64,000 bases of DNA from Trichosphaerium sp. ATCC 40318 (Eukaryota > Discosea > Flabellinia > Trichosidae), in the NCBI GenBank assembly GCA_038496445.1, contig JALMLS010000130.1:1-64000 (forward strand), written 5' to 3'. Positions 59,801-64,000 of the stretch are shown here, one piece after another; positions within the stretch are counted from its first letter, which is position 1, and each line of letters begins with the position of its first letter. Made by a program: the position numbers and the translations under genes. A model generated the notes under the pieces. That model did no database searches. It was given only the letters and a program-made list of their open reading frames with translations, and had not been told where the DNA came from.

Positions 59801-62158
59801 AACAGCTCCTAAAATAACTCTGTTAAATACTATAAAAGCCCTAAGGACACTTCTTACCACCATTAACACGTGCTTGGTTATCTAAAAAGTATATATAACG
59901 CATTGTAACGTTGGTATTTGGGCCATAAAAATAGGCAGCTGCACCAGAAGATGCATAGTTGTTTATAAATTGCATATGCTCCATTGTTATGTTTTCGTTG
60001 AGGTATTCAACATAAAGCCCTCCACCGTTACTAGTCGAATTATTGTCCTGTAACAGGACGTGTCTTACATGTACGTTTTTAGATATATATATGAACATAG
60101 CACACCATCTTTGAAGGTTTGATCTAAGTAAGAAGTTATATTAGAAACATGGTGAGTATGTTAGCTAGCGATTCTTCCAAATCACCTTGTGCAGGTCGTT
60201 AGTTAACTTGGTAAATTACCTGAGGTTGATATGTTCAATAAGACCTCCTAGCACATGCCCAATATATAAAGCACCTATTTATAGAATAATTGGGATTGTG
60301 TAGGGTAGTTATAAAGCTATGATCACGTGTACTTACCAACTCCGCCAGCAATGTTGTTATCAAAGTCAAGGTATCTCATTGTAATGTTTCTAATTTCACT
60401 CCCCATAAAAATACCAGGACCGCTTGTTTCGCAGTAGTTGTGCGTAAATACTCCATTTTGTACAATGACATTTTCATTGCCATCAGCGAAGTATATACCT
60501 GCTCCATCAGATGCATTATTTCTGTCGAACATAAAATGTTCAATTATAAAGTCCTTAGTCACTCTCATATGTAAAGCACTATGTATATTGTTCCTAGAAC
60601 CTTGTTACAATGGAACCCAGTTTAAGCTATAGTGGGACAAGAATGACTTCAGTCTTTAAACGCCTTTTAAACCGAACTGATTGGGCAAGTTTTGAACATT
60701 TCCAGAAAAAAACGGGAAAATTGATACTACGTCACGCACGTGAAGTTGCTATTAGAAATGCCACCTGAAACTCCATCAAGACGAATAGCTATTGTAGTTA
60801 AGCCAGTATATAACTGAAGAAGGTAAGTACCTCCATCACTATTGCTATCAAAAGAACAATAATCCACGTTCACTACAGTGTTTGTAGAATCTCCTTTGAC
60901 GCCTAAACTATAAGCCAAACAAACTAAACACAAAAAAGACACGTACTAATTGCAGTCGATCCTCTTGTAAATACAGAGCCGTATACTTCAAGACCCACTT
61001 CACCTTCGGCGTAAACAACTCCTGTATACAATATAAGACTTTAACCTTGCACCAAAAACGAAGGGCATACCTGCAGACACCGTATTATTATCAAGTGTAC
61101 AATTCACAATCTTAGCTACAACGTTTTTCATGTGCACGACACCTAAACCACTGTTCCCCGTGAACGTCACCCTTTGTAATACATACGTGAGTATACCAAC
61201 CTGGAGCCAATACACGTACCTCGTTAAGTTCAGACTACTGTCTCTCACGTTCAATACACCATAGTTTTGAGTGTCTGAACCTTCAATTGCGACTTCGCCG
61301 CAGGTATTCGCTGTAAACGTGCAATCCCTAGAATAGCAATTAGCATCACAAAGAATCAACTTGTTTTTGTGTCAGTACGTGAAAGAAATGCCACATCCAC
61401 CGGAGGCAAAAAGGACTGAAGCTCCTTGATCGGGTACCTAAAGTGCTTGTTAAAATATATTGTATATGTTCAATGACGTACTACTTGTGTTCCGTTTGAC
61501 AGAACCTAGAAAACAAAAAAACAGTTAACAGAATTGAAGAGATAAAAACCAAAAAAGTATACGTACCTCGACAATTGGTGGATAAGTATCCACACAAATA
61601 GCATTTGTAAATATGATATTAGAAAAACTTATAAGTGACAAGTGTTCATCGTTAAAAGTTCTATTGCAACTTGGAATAAAAAACATGTAGTCTGTTTGGG
61701 AGCCGTCAATAACCGTTTCGCCTGATTCCGCTCCTTAACAATACCTTTATTCAGAAAATGGCGCTATACACGAAATTTAAGCAAATACCTCTTATTTCAA
61801 CGTCATGAAGCTCTACAGGCGTAGGCCAGTCCAATCGTGTATTATTAACGCCTTAAAATAGAATAAGCACGAAAAGGCATCAAAGATCATGTCATCGCTT
61901 TTAATTACCTGTATATACGCCACTGGCCATGTTAATAATGTCTCCTGGTTGTGATGACGTAAATAGAACGTATTCAAGGCTACGACAAGGTGCGTTTGCC
62001 ACAAGACATGTCCCGGAATCTTGTCCTAAACGCTTGTTAAACGCTAAACAAAAGGCCAAATTCAGCCTCATCATACCTGTTGGCGCGATGAACCTTGTAA
62101 TGCTTAACACAGCGCCAACCAACAGAGCAACTACTAAACCTTGCAGCGCCTGTTTCAT
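56810..62158 (-). CDS. class C (GABA-B-type) seven-TM GPCR with beta-helix ectodomain
   Basis: ATG at 62158 with signal peptide MKQALQGLVVALLVGAVLS. Then GQDSGTCLVANAPCRSLEY and QPGDIINMASGVYTG open a right-handed beta-helix (polymorphic outer-membrane-protein style) ectodomain across some twenty exons, with rungs such as VIVQNGVFTHNYCETSGPGI, NITMRYLDFDNNIAGGVG and YSIFENNTAVGDGGGMHYTN. TM1 is IVALCLISVGLIATIIAAVL. The class C core follows: VIVASTKEFLIVILVGIALA, DTFCELRVWLPLLGF, KTFRIKRIF, IILIVWTATS, VRNVPSLYNESRWMAAIIYN and VSLGIWFIASGT. The tail is a predicted coiled coil (DIDDLKRQLADTREALKE) ending at 56810. Splicing the 47-nt GTATGT...TATAG intron restores the usual class C spacing between LGF and K-T-F-R. 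It is likely a plasma-membrane receptor signalling through G proteins; ligand unknown. Confidence 0.85.
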
Positions 62159-62869
62159 TATTGATTTTGGAGTTTTTAAACTTTTAGTTTGTAACTTAAC
62201 AAATTTTTTGAAAATTTTTGCCAGTGTTGTCTAGAGGTGGGCGTTTAACGGCTGTACCCGGATAAATGTCTGCAGTAGGAACTGTTTACGTGTTTGTAAG
62301 GAGAAACTGTCAGAAAGTACAAATGTGACGTGTGAGACAAGTTAGCCAAAATTCGTATTTTGGTACGAGCTACTGTTCGTAGCTGGAGCTAGATTATCTA
62401 ATATTGCTATCGACATAGGCTTAAGAGTTTTATTTAACACTGTAACCCAAGTGAAATATGTACTTTCAAAAATTGCAATATTTTAAAAAGAAAAGTACCA
62501 ACCTCCTCTTTTTTTATTGCTCTACAAGGAGCATAGAGTCTGAAAAAGGGTTCAAAATTTTGCTGTGCTTCTAGGCATAACCTCACGTTCCAACAATATA
62601 ATCGACTATTAGAGCTAGTTAAAGGTAGAGAACTGAAACAAATAGTCAACGGTGGTGCCATTCAGTAAAGTGCAGTCAATGACTCTCGAATTCACAACAC
62701 AGCGAGTCCACTGCAGGCGGTGTTGGGTCTTCTATTTTAGAAATAAAGGTTATGTAAATTTTGGGTTGAGGTGATTTTTGATTTATTTTGTACAGGTAGG
62801 AGCCATAGAAGTACTTGACTAGTATGGCTTCATTTTTTTTCTTTTATGCGTTTTTACTTTCTGGTTTTT
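62159..62869. other. 711-bp intergenic region with a repeat terminus
   Basis: No gene supported. TAGAGGTGGGCGTTTAACGG at 62232 matches the end of the MITE-like element at 30751-30884. The region holds the promoter of the receptor gene and the 3' UTR of the condensin gene. Confidence 0.4.
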
Positions 62870-64000
62870 TTATGATACATCTTGTGCTAATGAAAGTGTA
62901 TCATCAGATGTTTGTGTTATACTTAGACACTTCTCATTAGCAAGATGCAATAAGCATATAAAGCAATATTGTACAGAAGCATCTTTATGCTTCTTTTGCA
63001 TCTTATCACTGAATCCAGCAAGAACATTCTTAAAATCAACAGGGTTTTCATTTTCTTCATCCTCATCGCTTTCATCAGTATCTTTATCCTAAAGCAAGAA
63101 AATATTGAGAATCATTAAAAGAACAAGCAGTTTAAACGTTAAAATGTGCAACAAGAAGAAAAGGGAACTGCAGTTGTAGAAATTAAAAAAAAACCAAAAA
63201 ATAAAGACTCTCGACTTTTTTCTTCAAGCTTGTGACGGCGTTTCTATACCTGTATTGATAGCTTGGTAAAACTCTTCCATATATCGCTTTTCAAAGCTTT
63301 AACATCTACACGCTTAGCAACAGTAGCATAGCTAATTGTATTCTCTCCTTTTGGTAAATCAGCAGCCTTTGGAAATAGTTAGAAAAAAATTATCCAAAAA
63401 ACAAAAAAAAGACTTGGCTAAAGTGTCGATCCAAAAAATAATATATAACACTGTACAAAATAATAGAGAAAAATCTGTAAATAAACACCATTGATCATGT
63501 GAATGATCAAGTAAGTTACTGCATAATGCAGAACGGGATTTTTTTTGAAACAAAAAAGTGACACAAAGAACGTTTTCGCCGAAAGCTACCTCTTCAAAAG
63601 CGAGCTGTGCTGTGAAATCTACTTGTGGACCATCAACATCGTCCATATCTAATCCACCAACACCACTATCTTGTTGTACAATATCCATCCACTCTTCAGG
63701 CTCAGCATCAACAGCACCATCAGGTGCTTCAGCAGCAGCTGTTAACTTTTTTCTTTTTTTGTGAGATGATATACGCCAATTGGGCTTATTAAATAATTGT
63801 GATAGCATAGAAATATCGTATTTAACATCAGGAGGTAGTAAAAGTTTTGACGATTCTCTTTCATTTTTTTCAAGAATTGACTTTGACAAGACAGTTGAGT
63901 AATTACCAGCCTTCTGGAACATCTTCTCGAACTCCTACAAGCGGGAAAATGTGTTAAAGAGTAAACCAAACATCAATACATAGAAAGCCACAACGAAAAA
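62870..64000 (-). CDS. condensin complex subunit 2 (CAP-H / Barren), 3' part
   Basis: Runs off the right edge of the window; only the C-terminal part is here. The first visible exon starts EFEKMFQKAGNYSTVLSK near 63936, then LLLPPDVKYDISMLSQLFNK, an acidic linker (EPEEWMDIVQQDSG) and VDFTAQLAFEEVAFGEN. The next exons give ADLPKGENTISYATVAKRVD followed by VKALKSDIWKSF, then DFKNVLAGFSDKM, and the family's terminal block VQYCFICLLHLANEK, ending SLAQDVS at 62870. CAP-H is the kleisin of condensin, bridging the SMC2/SMC4 heads during mitotic chromosome compaction; the C-terminal winged-helix block binds SMC4. Introns are short with GTA donors. Confidence 0.88.

Noticed and set aside
62434-62661. 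75-codon minus-strand ORF between the receptor and condensin genes
   Set aside because: No splice partners, no recognisable motif, and it sits where UTR and promoter sequence is expected.
1-64000. CRISPR arrays, bacterial operons, riboswitches, rRNA genes
   Set aside because: None found. Spliceosomal introns, polyadenylation-style AATAAA strings and telomere-like repeats show a eukaryotic nuclear locus, and no regular spacer-repeat array exists.

Overview
The window is nuclear DNA of a unicellular eukaryote. It is AT-rich and gene-dense. Genes lie on both strands, most intergenic spacers are under 1 kb, and nearly every gene is cut by short introns (mostly about 45-110 nt) whose donor is very often GTACG rather than GTAAG. 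I rebuilt most gene models by joining exons in phase, so several real genes here are made of exons too short to show as long open frames. The gene set (dcd1-like Ntn hydrolase, LURP-one-related protein, amoebozoan-style bZIP basic region, class C GPCR with a C-terminal coiled coil, filamin-type rod, F-box/MORN proteins) fits a free-living amoeboid protist, probably an amoebozoan. I cannot name the species.

Layout. Positions 1-2.1 kb look subtelomere-like: a ~140-bp tandem repeat, GTACACA/TGTGTAC hairpins, a 16-bp perfect inverted repeat and degenerate TTAGGG/CCCTAA tracts in both orientations. From 2.2 to 13 kb follow a secreted Kazal inhibitor, the splicing factor PHF5A/Rds3, a SPRY-domain protein, a dcd1/NAAA-type Ntn hydrolase, an unknown gene, a Ras GTPase with a CAAX box, a zinc L-threonine 3-dehydrogenase and a small unknown gene. 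From 13.7 to 19.5 kb lies a filamin-type gene of about eleven Ig repeats with no actin-binding domain, a Glu-Pro hinge and a long octad-repeat charged helix. From 20 to 23 kb lies a gene joining a DEP domain to a bZIP. From 24 to 30 kb are an unknown small protein, an F-box/LRR protein, an ankyrin protein and a secreted protein. The 30-39 kb stretch is more accessory in character: a MITE-like element, two F-box-like/MORN paralogues, degraded LRR and other fragments, small secreted proteins and a LURP-one-related protein.

From 39 to 64 kb: a PA-domain seven-TM receptor; an EF-hand-rich PPEF-type phosphatase whose two longest introns hold tRNA-Ile(AAT) and tRNA-Val(CAC); a C2-domain protein diverging from it across ~130 bp; a GH3 beta-xylosidase-like enzyme; a USP35/38-like deubiquitinase; an acidic orphan protein; a giant receptor gene with a beta-helix ectodomain, a class C GPCR seven-TM core and a coiled-coil tail; and the 3' part of condensin CAP-H running off the window end.

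There is no operon logic. The shared themes are signalling (two unusual receptors, Ras, a calcium-dependent phosphatase, DEP-bZIP, C2) and secreted or degradative functions (Kazal, dcd1, GH3). The strongest candidate novelties are the beta-helix/class C GPCR, the DEP-bZIP fusion, the tRNA genes nested in phosphatase introns, and the PHF5A that lacks several zinc-ligand cysteines. All family names come from motif reading by eye; no database search was run.
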